Shown: positions 8,605 to 17,561, counted from the first letter of the stretch. The stretch is 64,000 nt of DNA from Mucilaginibacter gracilis (GCF_003633615.1 NZ_RBKU01000001.1:4402001-4466000), one strand, 5' to 3'. Translations and numbers: made by a program. The notes: generated by a model not told the origin, from the sequence alone.

Positions 8605-10035
8605 TTACTTTTTTCGTCTACCTTCCAATATCCTGAAAAACGAGCGGCTGCGTATTTCGTCCAGCGTTAAACCTGTTGCCAAAGCTTCTTCTTCGGTTAT
8701 GGCACCGCAGTTCATGGCTTTTAAAAAAAAGTTTAGTAAACCTTGTCCGGTTGCTGCATCGTCAAAAATATCTCCGGTAAGGGTTGATATTGCCGCCCTT
8801 TCAACAAACGTTTTTAAGCGGAATACGGCATCGCTATAGCTGCTTAAAAAAAAGTTATAGGTTGCAGCGTAGCGCATGGGCAATTGTGCCGGGTTAAGGT
8901 CCCAGCCCTGGTACATGCCATTTATTAACGAATGCATGGTGTGGGTATAACCCGTTTTCCATGCGTTATGTACCGAATCGCGATTCTCCTTCAGTTGTTC
9001 GAAGCTCAGGTTATCTCCCCTGTGCGGACCGATAGGCATAACATTAGTTGCACCGTCCGACAGAAATATACCTGTACCGCCAAGGGCAACCTTGGTCATG
9101 TGGTGCGCAAAATCGCACACGGAGTGGGCCATGGTTTGGTATTTGGCAGTAATTCCGCACGACGCCGTATAATCATAAGTGCCAAAATGGGCGGCAATAC
9201 AGCGGCCCTGGCTGGCTTTAATAATGCGGAACAAAGGGTTGCGGCCCTCGTCGTCCATCACTATTTGGGTAGCCTCCACCATAGTTTCCATTTTAAGGTA
9301 ACCGGCGGGTAGGTTGTTTACCTTTTCTATAATTTCGAATAAATTAACCAACGTTACAACCTGCTCGGGTATGGTAACCTTGGGCAGCATTACCACAAAA
9401 TTATCGGGCAGTTTACCATCTGTTTTTTCGAACAAGGTGCTGAGGAAAATATCCAGTGTGCGCACGCCGCGCGCTTTCAAATCTTCTGTAAACGGCTTGA
9501 TGCGGATACCAATGAATGGCGAAATTGTACCGTTAGCCATACCTAAAGCTAATTCGTTAGCTGCGTTAACGGCTGTTGCATCTTCTTCGGCATCGGGGCG
9601 GTTACCAAAGCCATCTTCAAAATCTATCCTAAAATCTTCTACGGCTTCAGTTTGTAATTTCTTAACTATCTTGTTGTATACCGAATAGGCCAGCCATGCA
9701 GTTTCTTCTTTGCGCTCTGCCTCGGTCATGGCATCTAACTTAGCGGTTAATTTGGCAATATCGCTTTCTAAATGCGGCAGGTGCTCATAACCATCCAGCT
9801 TTAAAACGTTGGCCAGGGTTACAAAGTTAGGTGCATAGGTTTGCAGGTTTTTAAGGGCTATTTCGCCCATTTTAACCGTAGTATCTGCTTTAAAAAGGTT
9901 GGCACCGCCATATACAGTATGTACAGCCTGCCTGTCGGGCTTATCGCCGGGATATTTTTTTTGGAACTCAATGTTTGCAGTGCCAAGTGTGTTTAATAAA
10001 GCTGTTTTATCGCTTTCGCTGATGCTTAATTTCAT
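8605..10035 (-). CDS. CitE-like aldolase/lyase (DUF6986-type) in ureide operon
   Basis: A 476-residue TIM-barrel protein resembling the HpcH/HpaI-CitE-malate synthase superfamily; I believe it belongs to the family catalogued as DUF6986. Visible Mg-site features are Glu250 in KMETM and Asp288 in FGTYDYTASCG, matching the ET...D pair of CitE enzymes, plus DFRIDFEDGFG near residue 140. The reaction is not established. It sits between hiuH and ade, 28 bp after hiuH, in an operon that runs from urate towards ureidoglycolate but contains no recognisable ureidoglycolate lyase, dehydrogenase or amidohydrolase. A role on ureidoglycolate or glyoxylate is therefore plausible. That role is inference. 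Confidence 0.75.
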   Translation of the reverse strand: MKLSISESDKTALLNTLGTANIEFQKKYPGDKPDRQAVHTVYGGANLFKADTTVKMGEIALKNLQTYAPNFVTLANVLKLDGYEHLPHLESDIAKLTAKLDAMTEAERKEETAWLAYSVYNKIVKKLQTEAVEDFRIDFEDGFGNRPDAEEDATAVNAANELALGMANGTISPFIGIRIKPFTEDLKARGVRTLDIFLSTLFEKTDGKLPDNFVVMLPKVTIPEQVVTLVNLFEIIEKVNNLPAGYLKMETMVEATQIVMDDEGRNPLFRIIKASQGRCIAAHFGTYDYTASCGITAKYQTMAHSVCDFAHHMTKVALGGTGIFLSDGATNVMPIGPHRGDNLSFEQLKENRDSVHNAWKTGYTHTMHSLINGMYQGWDLNPAQLPMRYAATYNFFLSSYSDAVFRLKTFVERAAISTLTGDIFDDAATGQGLLNFFLKAMNCGAITEEEALATGLTLDEIRSRSFFRILEGRRKK

Positions 10036-10063
10036 CTTAAATAATTTATTACGGCTCCGTTAA

Positions 10064-10402
10064 TCACGAGCCGCGGTAAGTTGAATATCCAAACGGATTT
10101 AATAGTAAAGGTACATGATAGTGCTGGCCCGAAGTAACGTTAAAAACAATTTCAACAAAAGGGTAAAATGCGCTAACGTTAAGGGCTTCAAAATAAGGCG
10201 CAACCTCAAACCTCATTTTATAAATACCTGCGGGTAATACGGTTTCGTTATCAAGCAAATTGGGTATCCGGCCATCGGTATTGGTTTTGCCTTCGGCCAG
10301 TTTATCCCAGTTGGCATCTTTTTGCCGGTGTAACGATATGGCGACACCTTGCGCAGGTTTGCCCAGGGTGGTATCTAAAATATGGGTGGTAATCTGGCTC
10401 AT
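10064..10402 (-). CDS. hiuH: 5-hydroxyisourate hydrolase
   Basis: Transthyretin-like enzyme that hydrolyses 5-hydroxyisourate, the urate oxidase product, to OHCU. The N-terminal ITTHILDTTLGKPA motif with its catalytic histidine and the diagnostic C-terminal YRGS tetrapeptide (here STYRGS-stop) identify HIUase and separate it from true transthyretins. At 112 residues it is the compact cytosolic form without a signal peptide. Its start overlaps the uraD stop by 4 bp (ATGA type), so translation is likely coupled and the two successive pathway steps are co-expressed. Confidence 0.95.
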   Translation of the reverse strand: MSQITTHILDTTLGKPAQGVAISLHRQKDANWDKLAEGKTNTDGRIPNLLDNETVLPAGIYKMRFEVAPYFEALNVSAFYPFVEIVFNVTSGQHYHVPLLLNPFGYSTYRGS

Positions 10403-10902
10403 GCAAATAGTTTTTCTAAACGGATGCGGGTTATTTTGGCTTGTTCGGCAGCGGCAATTTCAATCTCCTTATCGGGATCGTTCGGCAAGCGCGATTGTAA
10501 AAGCCACAACATTTCGCCTGCCGATTTGCCTGTGGCGCAAACTATAAATATAAACCCAAATTTCTCTTCGTAATCGGTATTCCCTTTAGCTAAAGCGTTA
10601 AGCACATCATCCGGAGCGGTATTAACACCAGCCTGCTCGCCCGACGCCCAGTTAGCAGTACTTGCAAATTTTTGCTTTAGCGAGGCCACATCGCCAATTT
10701 TGGGGTGGTGTGTAAAAGCCTCTAACCAATCCTTTTTTTTGCACTGCTGCCATTTTTCATCGGCATACTCCAGCAGGTCAACTAAATCTTCAACCGGGAA
10801 GGCTGTAAGCATGAGGTTAACCCAGGTTGTTGAACCGCAGCATTGAAACAAGGCATCTTGCTTCTCGCTTTCGCTTAGGTGGTCAAACTCGGCAATGGTC
10901 AT
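10399..10902 (-). CDS. uraD: OHCU decarboxylase
   Basis: 2-oxo-4-hydroxy-4-carboxy-5-ureidoimidazoline decarboxylase, producing S-allantoin after HiuH. The family signature TRHPKIGD-like segment appears as FTHHPKIGDVASL (residues about 64-76) with the catalytic histidine, and the C-terminal KEIEIAAAEQAKITRIRLEKLF helix is typical. Length 167 is normal. The gene starts 2 bp after allE and overlaps hiuH, forming the tight core of the operon. Confidence 0.94.
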   Translation of the reverse strand: MTIAEFDHLSESEKQDALFQCCGSTTWVNLMLTAFPVEDLVDLLEYADEKWQQCKKKDWLEAFTHHPKIGDVASLKQKFASTANWASGEQAGVNTAPDDVLNALAKGNTDYEEKFGFIFIVCATGKSAGEMLWLLQSRLPNDPDKEIEIAAAEQAKITRIRLEKLFA

Positions 10903-10904
10903 TG

Positions 10905-11651
10905 TTAAATTGTTGTAGGGAAACGGTTTACATTTTTATAATAAATATACACGGCGGGTTCTTTCCCCATAGCGGTAAACCACTGCTGGCAATACGGTGC
11001 CATCCATATCGAATCGCCTTTTTTTATAGGGTACCATTCATGGTCAAGCATGTATATGCCCTGGCCTTGCAGGTATAGTAAACCATGTTCCATAATATGG
11101 GTTTCAACCATAGGCAGGTTTCCGCCGGTTTGATAGGTAAAAATGTTTACAGCCATATCAAAACTTAAATCGGGCGGTAATAAAACCTGTATCCGAAGGG
11201 CGTCGTCGTTCATGTAAATCGGCCCTTCAATATCGGCTGCATCGCCAAAGTAAGTGTCGGGCACATCGTAACCATCAATATATTCGTAAACCTTATGGAA
11301 GGTTAACAATTGGCTGCCTTCGGCAAAGCCATCAAATAAATACTCTTTACCAATGGGCACGTAAACAAACTGCCCCTTAGTTAGTACCTTGTTTTGTGAG
11401 CCAATGCTTACCGTACAGCTACCCTCAACCACATAAAAAAATATTTGCGAAGCTTTGGTTAGCCCAGATAATTTACAACCTTTTGCTGCCGTAATTAAGG
11501 TTTGGCAAAGGTTAGCACCCATTTGCTCGTTAATAATAACGTTAACGGTGCAGTTTTCCCAGCCCGGTACGTTGCTGTTTATATAACCATCGGGCGCAAT
11601 AACAGCGTGGTTACGCTTGACTACCGACCGGGTTAATGCTGAAATTTCCAT
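10905..11651 (-). CDS. allE: (S)-ureidoglycine aminohydrolase
   Basis: Bicupin Mn enzyme (YlbA/AllE/UGlyAH family) that releases ammonia from S-ureidoglycine and gives S-ureidoglycolate. Two cupin domains are visible: residues about 60-120 (GSCTVSIGSQNKVLTKGQFVYVP) and about 170-245 (METHIMEHGLLYLQGQGIYMLD then WYPIKKGDSIWMAPYCQQWF). The HxxE-like metal site METHIMEHG in the second cupin fits the active domain of the family. Length 248 is close to E. coli YlbA. It lies between allC and uraD and supplies the step after AllC. Confidence 0.93.
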   Translation of the reverse strand: MEISALTRSVVKRNHAVIAPDGYINSNVPGWENCTVNVIINEQMGANLCQTLITAAKGCKLSGLTKASQIFFYVVEGSCTVSIGSQNKVLTKGQFVYVPIGKEYLFDGFAEGSQLLTFHKVYEYIDGYDVPDTYFGDAADIEGPIYMNDDALRIQVLLPPDLSFDMAVNIFTYQTGGNLPMVETHIMEHGLLYLQGQGIYMLDHEWYPIKKGDSIWMAPYCQQWFTAMGKEPAVYIYYKNVNRFPTTI

Positions 11652-11674
11652 ATTCTTGTTATTTAATTAAATGA

Positions 11675-11800
11675 ATTTAACCACCGAGGACACTAAGATT
11701 TTTTTCACAGAGTTACACAGAGTTTTTAGCATTTGTTCAATTTTAAAATCTTTGTGAACCTCTGTGTTTTCTCTTCTTTGTGATCTCTGTGGTAAATTCG
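11675..11800. repeat. Palindromic element family E
   Basis: Imperfect inverted repeat with arms of about 50 bp (11675-11724 and 11747-11799), rich in CACAGAG and GAGG...ACAAAG motifs, filling the gap between the allC stop (11808) and the allE start. Its right arm ends about 8 bp from the allC stop codon. It is unrelated in sequence to families A-D but similar in layout. Confidence 0.75.
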
Positions 11801-11807
11801 CTTTATC

Positions 11808-13049
11808 TTATTTACTTTTTATCAATTCTTCTAAAAACTTATCCGACACCTCAATAGCTGCCGCAATATCTTTCAACTCGGCATTCTCCAAAGGGTTATG
11901 GCTGATGCCTTTATAACACCGCACAAACAACATGCTTACCGGCGAAACCTGCGATATAGGCACGGCATCGTGCCCTGCACCGCTAACCAGTTTAACCGTT
12001 TCAATGTTTGATGCCGAAATAGCTTTTTCGAGCAATTTGCTTAATCCTTCATCGCAGGTTACGGGTTGGGTTTCCTGTATCAAATTCCAGTTTAATGTTA
12101 TTTTGCGTTTATCGGCAATCAACTGGCACAGGTCTTTAACAGTTTGGTAGGCAATAATTAATTGGCGTTCGTCGGCGCTGCGCAAATCCAAACTGCAAAT
12201 TACCTTGCCAGGAATAACGTTGCTGGCGGAGTTCACCACATCTAATTTACCAACGGTAGCAACCAGGCTGTTTTTGTTTTCTAAGGCAAATTTTTCTAAA
12301 GCCAGCACAAAATCGGCAGCGGCGCACAAGGCATCGGCTCGCATATCCATTGGCACTGTACCTGCATGTCCGGCCATCCCGGTAAAGGTAATTTCAACAC
12401 GTTTTTGCCCCGCTATGGCGGTAACTATGGCTACGGGTATGTTGTTTTCGTACAAAACAGGGCCCTGTTCTATGTGTATTTCAAAATAGCCCAGCCAATT
12501 TTGGGGTTCAATAGCATCGCCGGGTAGCAATTGGGCCTTGCCGCCAATTAATTCAATTACCGAATTTAAAGTTATACCGCCTTTATCCGTTTTAGATAAT
12601 AAGCCATCGTCAAACGAGCCGGCTACAACCTTGCTGCCCAGGTACGTGGTATGGTACCGCACTCCTTCCTCGTCGCTAAAAGCTATCAGTTCAATATTAA
12701 ATGGCAGTTTAGTTTTAGATGCAATTAAATGTTCAACAATATCCAAACCCACTAACACGCCAAGCGGGCCATCAAACTTGCCAGCATTAACCACCGTATC
12801 AATATGCGACGCGATAACGAAAGTTTTAGCATCAGGATTATCACTTTTTAAGAAAGCCCGAACGTTGCCAATATTATCTACCCGCCCTGGTAACCTGGCT
12901 TCCATCATCCATTGCGCAACTAAGGCAACGCCAAACATAAATTTGTCGGTACCAAAAGTACGGGTAATGCCATCTTCGTCCTCGCTAATAGCGGCAAGCT
13001 GGTTAATTCGCAAAAGTATTTTTTCGGCGCGGCTGGTGTAATTAGTCAT
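11808..13049 (-). CDS. allC: Allantoate amidohydrolase (M20 family)
   Basis: Zn/Mn-dependent M20/M28-type amidohydrolase that cleaves allantoate to S-ureidoglycine, CO2 and ammonia. Metal-ligand motifs are SHIDTVVNAGKFDGPLG (residues about 80-97), the EEGVRYHTTYLGS segment with the bridging glutamate, and HIEQGPVLYENN. AGHAGTVPMDMRAD marks the dimerisation domain. A carbamoyl-amidase of the same family acting on ureides or hydantoins is an alternative by sequence alone, but the operon context favours allantoate. The gene overlaps allB by 8 bp. Confidence 0.9.
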   Translation of the reverse strand: MTNYTSRAEKILLRINQLAAISEDEDGITRTFGTDKFMFGVALVAQWMMEARLPGRVDNIGNVRAFLKSDNPDAKTFVIASHIDTVVNAGKFDGPLGVLVGLDIVEHLIASKTKLPFNIELIAFSDEEGVRYHTTYLGSKVVAGSFDDGLLSKTDKGGITLNSVIELIGGKAQLLPGDAIEPQNWLGYFEIHIEQGPVLYENNIPVAIVTAIAGQKRVEITFTGMAGHAGTVPMDMRADALCAAADFVLALEKFALENKNSLVATVGKLDVVNSASNVIPGKVICSLDLRSADERQLIIAYQTVKDLCQLIADKRKITLNWNLIQETQPVTCDEGLSKLLEKAISASNIETVKLVSGAGHDAVPISQVSPVSMLFVRCYKGISHNPLENAELKDIAAAIEVSDKFLEELIKSK

Positions 13050-14376
13050 TTCCTAAAACTATCTGTCCTTGGTTTAATTTAATGTTTCCTTTATCAAAAA
13101 CCTTAACGCCCGCAATATACGTTTGTTCAACCACGCCAAATAAGGTTTCGCCCAAATATGGCGTAACCTTATGCTTATGATAAATCATATCCTCTGTTAA
13201 CTTAAACGAAGCTTCTGCATCCCAAATAACAAGGTCGGCATCATATCCCTTAGCTAATTTGCCTTTGCTACCGGCTTTACCAATTAGTTTCGCCGGGTTT
13301 TCTGATAGCCATTTTGCTACATCCATAACGGTGCAATTGCGTTGTTTAGCCGCTGTCCATAAAACAGGCAACGCAAACTGTAACGACGATATACCACCCC
13401 AGGCTTTAATAAAATCGCCGCTTTGCATCTGTTTCAAATCGGGCGGGGCGGGGGAGTGGTCGGTAGCCACAAAGTCAATAACACCGCTTTTTAGGGCTTC
13501 CCACAGTAAATCGTTGTTATCTTTTTCACGTATCGGCGGGGCGCATTTAAATTGTGTTTGCCCGTTCTTAATATCTTCAGCCGCAAAATATAAATAATGC
13601 TGCCCGGTTTCTACAGTTAAGGATAAACCCCTTTTTTTTGCTTCGGCTATTTGGCCGATGGAATTTGACGACGATAAATGAACGATATGTACCCGGCAAT
13701 TAAATTCTTCGCATAGGCGTATCATCAAACTCACGGCATCATCTTCCCAATATTTTGGCCGCGATGCGAGGTAATCCGTGTAAGATAGCGGGTCTTGATC
13801 GGTTACTTTAAAATCATCCGTCAATTCGCAGTGTACCAACAGTGGTAAGTTATATTTTGCGATGATTGGCATTGCTTTGCGCAGATCATCTTCGGTTGCG
13901 TTCGGGAAATCGTCAATACCCGAATGGGTTAAAAATGCTTTAAAGCCTAACACACCTTTTTTAATAAGCGGTTCTATTTGGTGCGAATTACCCGGCACAA
14001 TGCCACCCCAAAAACCTACATTGGTATGTAATTGATTTTTTGCTGCGGCCAGCTTTTGCTCAAATGCCTCAACACTTGTGGTAACCGGTGCCGAGTTAAG
14101 GGGCATATCAACCAAAGTTGTTAAACCGCCTGCAATTGCGGCGTGGGTGGCCGTATTAAAACCTTCCCAATCGGTACGGCCAGGTTCGTTTATATGGATG
14201 TGCGGGTCAATTACCCCGGCCATTACAATTTTATCGCCAACGTCTATTACCCGTAAATTGGTATTATAATCAGCCGGTAAAACATCAGTTATAAGCCCTT
14301 TTTCAATCAGTATCAAGCCGTTAACCACACCCTCCGGTGTGATTATATTTGTAGATTTAATTGCAAATTGGCTCAT
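13042..14376 (-). CDS. allB: Allantoinase
   Basis: Cyclic amidohydrolase opening allantoin to allantoate. The metal site HxH is in DPHIHINEPGRTDWEGF (residues about 57-73), the carbamylated lysine is expected in GVLGFKAFLTHSG, further histidine ligands are in LLVHCE and IVHLSS, and the catalytic aspartate is in FVATDHSPAP. Length 444 fits allantoinase rather than the longer hydantoinases. It is the promoter-proximal gene of the minus-strand ureide operon. A good Bacteroidota promoter lies upstream (-7 TAACTTTT on the minus strand at 14394-14387, TTTG 19 bp further upstream), next to a palindrome shared with the divergent urate oxidase gene. Confidence 0.94.
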   Translation of the reverse strand: MSQFAIKSTNIITPEGVVNGLILIEKGLITDVLPADYNTNLRVIDVGDKIVMAGVIDPHIHINEPGRTDWEGFNTATHAAIAGGLTTLVDMPLNSAPVTTSVEAFEQKLAAAKNQLHTNVGFWGGIVPGNSHQIEPLIKKGVLGFKAFLTHSGIDDFPNATEDDLRKAMPIIAKYNLPLLVHCELTDDFKVTDQDPLSYTDYLASRPKYWEDDAVSLMIRLCEEFNCRVHIVHLSSSNSIGQIAEAKKRGLSLTVETGQHYLYFAAEDIKNGQTQFKCAPPIREKDNNDLLWEALKSGVIDFVATDHSPAPPDLKQMQSGDFIKAWGGISSLQFALPVLWTAAKQRNCTVMDVAKWLSENPAKLIGKAGSKGKLAKGYDADLVIWDAEASFKLTEDMIYHKHKVTPYLGETLFGVVEQTYIAGVKVFDKGNIKLNQGQIVLGND

Positions 14377-14386
14377 TTTGTGTAAA

Positions 14387-14417
14387 AAAAGTTAAAATTC
14401 CTATAAATTACTGCAAA
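14387..14417 (-). promoter_or_regulatory. Promoter of the allB-ade ureide operon
   Basis: On the minus strand TTTG (14417-14414) is followed after 19 bp by TAACTTTT (14394-14387), a near match to the Bacteroidota -33/-7 consensus TTTG-N19-TAnnTTTG, about 11 bp upstream of the allB ATG. Confidence 0.55.
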
Positions 14418-14422
14418 AACAG

Positions 14423-14438
14423 TTTAGAAATTTCTAAA
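14423..14438. promoter_or_regulatory. Candidate operator: perfect 16-bp palindrome between uricase and allB
   Basis: TTTAGAAATTTCTAAA is a perfect dyad in the middle of the 98-bp divergent intergenic region, 5 bp upstream of the allB -33 box and 36 bp upstream of the urate oxidase start codon. Size and position fit a binding site for a dimeric regulator controlling both directions. No regulator gene is adjacent. Confidence 0.5.
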
Positions 14439-14474
14439 TTGCTAATCTTTTAACAATAATCAAAACTAATTATA

Positions 14475-15320
14475 ATGAATATCAAATTAGGTAAAAACGC
14501 TTACGGAAAAAATGCAGTTAACTTGTCGAAAATTATTCGCCATGCCGATTATCATGAGTTTAGGCAAATTTCGGTAAGTGTGGCCCTCGAAGGTGATTTT
14601 GAAACCGCACACACACTTGGCGACAACTCTAAAATTTTAGCTACCGATACGCAAAAAAACACGGTATACGTATTGGCTAAGGAACATTTTACAGATGGTA
14701 TTGAAGATTTTGCCTTATACCTTTCCGCTTATTTTTTAAATAATAACCCGCAGGTAACGCGTACCAATATCGAAATTATTGAACACCCGTATCAGCGCAT
14801 GGCCTTTAACGGCGATACCCACCCGCATGCGTATATTGGCGGCGGCAGCGAAAAGCATACCACAAGCATTGTGCAGGACGCCGATGGCCTTGTTATTACT
14901 GCCGGTATTAAAGATTTGTTGATATTAAAAACTACCGATTCGGGTTTTGAAGGTTATATTAAAGAGCAATACACCAGTTTAAAAGAAACTGCCGACCGTA
15001 TACTGGCCACGCAATGCCAGGCCACCTGGACCTACAACAGTACATCGCTTAATTTTACGCAATTATTTGGCCAAATACGCACAACGCTGTTAAAAACCTT
15101 TGCCTTCCACAAAAGCCTTTCGGTGCAGCAAACATTATATGCTATGGGCGAAGCTGTTTTGCAAACCTACCCCGAGGTAACCGAGATTAGTTTAGTTATG
15201 CCTAACAAACACCATATTCCGTTTAATCTCGATCAGTTTGGTATGGATAATAAAAACGAGATATTTATAGCAACCGACGAACCATTTGGTTACATAACAG
15301 GCACGGTGGTAAGGGGGTAA
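14475..15320 (+). CDS. Urate oxidase (cofactor-free uricase)
   Basis: T-fold enzyme that oxidises urate with O2 to 5-hydroxyisourate and H2O2, without a cofactor. The catalytic features are Lys in KNAYGK near the N-terminus, the ATDTQKNTVY segment with the Thr of the relay, and the NKHH motif (about residue 254) with the catalytic His. Length 281 fits the bacterial family, and two tandem T-fold halves are visible. It is divergent from allB over 98 bp, so the whole route from urate to ureidoglycolate is encoded here. No xanthine dehydrogenase gene is in the window. Confidence 0.95.
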   Translation: MNIKLGKNAYGKNAVNLSKIIRHADYHEFRQISVSVALEGDFETAHTLGDNSKILATDTQKNTVYVLAKEHFTDGIEDFALYLSAYFLNNNPQVTRTNIEIIEHPYQRMAFNGDTHPHAYIGGGSEKHTTSIVQDADGLVITAGIKDLLILKTTDSGFEGYIKEQYTSLKETADRILATQCQATWTYNSTSLNFTQLFGQIRTTLLKTFAFHKSLSVQQTLYAMGEAVLQTYPEVTEISLVMPNKHHIPFNLDQFGMDNKNEIFIATDEPFGYITGTVVRG

Positions 15321-15377
15321 AAAGGGGCTATGCAAATGGCATTTTTAATGTCGGGCATTTTGGTGATATTTGCAGCA

Positions 15378-16097
15378 ATGAAGATACCCAAGTTCCAGGA
15401 CCTGATCTTATTTGAAAATCCTGATATTATTGTTGTAAATAAACCGCCATTCATCAGTTCGTTAGATGAGCGCGAGGGAGGCGAGATTAATATGCTGCGC
15501 CTTGCCAAAAATTATTCGCCGGATGCGCAAGTATGCCATCGTTTAGATAAAGAAACCTCGGGAGCGTTAATTATAGCCAAAAACCCCGAGGCTTACCGCC
15601 TGGTTTCTATCCAGTTTGAAAAACGCCGCGTAAAAAAAATATACCATGCCATTATTGAGGGCACCCATGTATTTGAGGACCTGCAAATTGACTTGCCGAT
15701 ATTAAACGCCGGTAAAGGCAATGTAACCATCAGCCGCCAGGAAGGTAAACGCGCCGAAACCCATTTTCAGTCGTTAAAGTATTTTAAGCACTATACGTTG
15801 GTACAATGCAGGCCTGTTACCGGGCGCATGCACCAGATCCGGATTCACCTGGCCACGCAACGGGCATCCATTGCCGGCGACGAAATGTATAAAGGTAAAC
15901 CTGTGTTTTTATCGGCCATAAAACGCGGCTACCGTTTAGGTAAAGAGCAGGAAGAGTTACCCATTATGAAACGTTTTGCCTTACATGCCTACGAGGTAAC
16001 CTTTAAAATTAATGAGGTTGACGAAGTAACCATACACGCACCTTATCCAAAAGATTTTGAAACACTGCTAAAACTGTTGGAGAAATTTGATAGTTAA
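15378..16097 (+). CDS. RluA-family pseudouridine synthase
   Basis: RNA pseudouridine synthase acting on 23S rRNA or tRNA; the exact target site is not deducible. The catalytic aspartate is in HRLDKETSG, preceded by the VVNKPPFISS strand, and the C-terminal part has GRMHQIRIHL and FALHAYEV, all standard for RluA/RluD-type enzymes. No S4 domain is present. The reading frame extends 16 codons upstream, but the start at MKIPKFQDL fits better because a GATATTTG -7-like box ends 7 bp before it. The gene follows urate oxidase by 57 bp and is probably functionally unrelated. Confidence 0.88.
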   Translation: MKIPKFQDLILFENPDIIVVNKPPFISSLDEREGGEINMLRLAKNYSPDAQVCHRLDKETSGALIIAKNPEAYRLVSIQFEKRRVKKIYHAIIEGTHVFEDLQIDLPILNAGKGNVTISRQEGKRAETHFQSLKYFKHYTLVQCRPVTGRMHQIRIHLATQRASIAGDEMYKGKPVFLSAIKRGYRLGKEQEELPIMKRFALHAYEVTFKINEVDEVTIHAPYPKDFETLLKLLEKFDS

Positions 16098-16187
16098 GCA
16101 TACCATCATTTCTTCTGTAGTAATGCAGGTACAGGTATTCGTTCCAAATTTAATTTCGCTTTACGCGGATTTTTAGCTGTAAAAACC

Positions 16188-16195
16188 TATTTTTG
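16188..16195 (+). promoter_or_regulatory. -7 promoter box for lysC
   Basis: TATTTTTG is an exact TAnnTTTG match 55 bp upstream of the lysC ATG. No clear TTTG at -33 is visible. Confidence 0.35.
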
Positions 16196-16250
16196 GCTGC
16201 TCAATGGTTTTGCTTCCCGTTGACCATTTAAGCTTAAATATAATTTAAAA

Positions 16251-17561
16251 ATGAAAGTTCTAAAATTTGGCGGAACATCTGTTGGCAGCCCCGAACGGAT
16301 GAAAAAACTGCTGGATATTATCAATCCGGCAGAAAGGCAAATCGTGGTTTTATCTGCCGTTTCGGGCACAACTAACAGCTTGGTCGAAATTGGGCAGGCG
16401 TACCTTGCCGGCGATAAGTTGAAGGCCATGCAATTAATTGCACCGCTAAAGGTTAAGTACCAAAAATTTATTTCCGAATTGTTTAGCACCCCGGAGTTTT
16501 TAGAATCGGGCAAGGAAGTAATTGACTATCATTTTGGTTTATTAACCAACCTGGCTACCGATAACTTTACCACCATTGAAGATAAAATTGTATTGGCCCA
16601 GGGCGAACTGTTAAGCACAACCCTATACTATGTTTATTTACAGGAAATAGGTGTACCGGCAGTTTTATTACCGGCACTGGATTTTATGAAAATTGATGAG
16701 GATGGCGAACCTGTAATTGATTACATGACCGACCATATTACACCCTTGTTAAATCAACATCCCGATAATAAGTTGTTTATTACCCAGGGTTATATATGCC
16801 GAAACTCGTTTGGGGAGATTGATAACCTGCGCCGTGGCGGCAGCGATTACACGGCATCGTTAATAGGAGCAGCCATACGCAGCGAAGAGGTGCAAATTTG
16901 GACGGATATTGACGGTATGCACAATAACGACCCGCGTATAGTTAAAGGCACCAAACCAATTGCACAGCTATCGTTTGACGAAGCTGCCGAGTTAGCCTAC
17001 TTTGGCGCAAAAATTTTGCATCCGCAGAGTGTATTTCCGGCACAAAAATATAAAATACCCGTTAGGCTGCTCAACACCATGGAGCCCAACGCACCGGGAA
17101 CACTCATCAGTAACAGCAGCGATAAAGGCGAAATTAAATCAATAGCCGCAAAGGATAATATTACGGCTATCAAAATTCACTCCAGCCGCATGTTACTGGC
17201 CTATGGCTTTTTGCGCCGCGTTTTTGAAGTTTTTGAACGTTACAAAACGCCTATAGATATGATAACCACATCGGAGGTTGCGGTATCTGTCACAATAGAT
17301 GATACTACCTATCTTGGCGACATTACCCGCGAGTTAAATATTTTTGGCACCGTTGAGGTTGATGTTAACCAAACCATAGTTTGCGTAGTTGGCGATTTTG
17401 GTGCCGAAACGCACGGCTATGCAGCCCGCGTACTCGAATCGGTTAAACACATACCTTTGCGCATGATATCGTATGGTGGCAGCAGCTACAATATCTCTAT
17501 CCTCGTTAAAACAGCCGATAAAGTTGAAACTCTAAGGAGTTTACACAGCAGGTTGTTTTGA
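16251..17561 (+). CDS. lysC: Aspartate kinase (monofunctional, ACT-regulated)
   Basis: Phosphorylates aspartate, the first step to lysine/diaminopimelate, threonine and methionine. The N-terminal kinase signature KFGGTSVG (residues 4-11) is followed by the catalytic core with GGSDYTASLIGAA and DIDGM...DPR, then two C-terminal ACT-type domains (about 300-436; TSEVAVSVTID and MISYGGSSYNISILV) that usually bind lysine or threonine as feedback inhibitors. Length 436 fits a stand-alone enzyme without the homoserine dehydrogenase half. The lysA-like gene follows after a palindromic element, so the pair is probably an operon. Confidence 0.94.
   Translation: MKVLKFGGTSVGSPERMKKLLDIINPAERQIVVLSAVSGTTNSLVEIGQAYLAGDKLKAMQLIAPLKVKYQKFISELFSTPEFLESGKEVIDYHFGLLTNLATDNFTTIEDKIVLAQGELLSTTLYYVYLQEIGVPAVLLPALDFMKIDEDGEPVIDYMTDHITPLLNQHPDNKLFITQGYICRNSFGEIDNLRRGGSDYTASLIGAAIRSEEVQIWTDIDGMHNNDPRIVKGTKPIAQLSFDEAAELAYFGAKILHPQSVFPAQKYKIPVRLLNTMEPNAPGTLISNSSDKGEIKSIAAKDNITAIKIHSSRMLLAYGFLRRVFEVFERYKTPIDMITTSEVAVSVTIDDTTYLGDITRELNIFGTVEVDVNQTIVCVVGDFGAETHGYAARVLESVKHIPLRMISYGGSSYNISILVKTADKVETLRSLHSRLF

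Noticed and set aside
16112-16180. Possible leader peptide upstream of lysC (MQVQVFVPNLISLYADF)
   Set aside because: It lacks clustered Lys, Thr or Met codons and lies upstream of the better promoter box, so there is no reason to call it regulatory.
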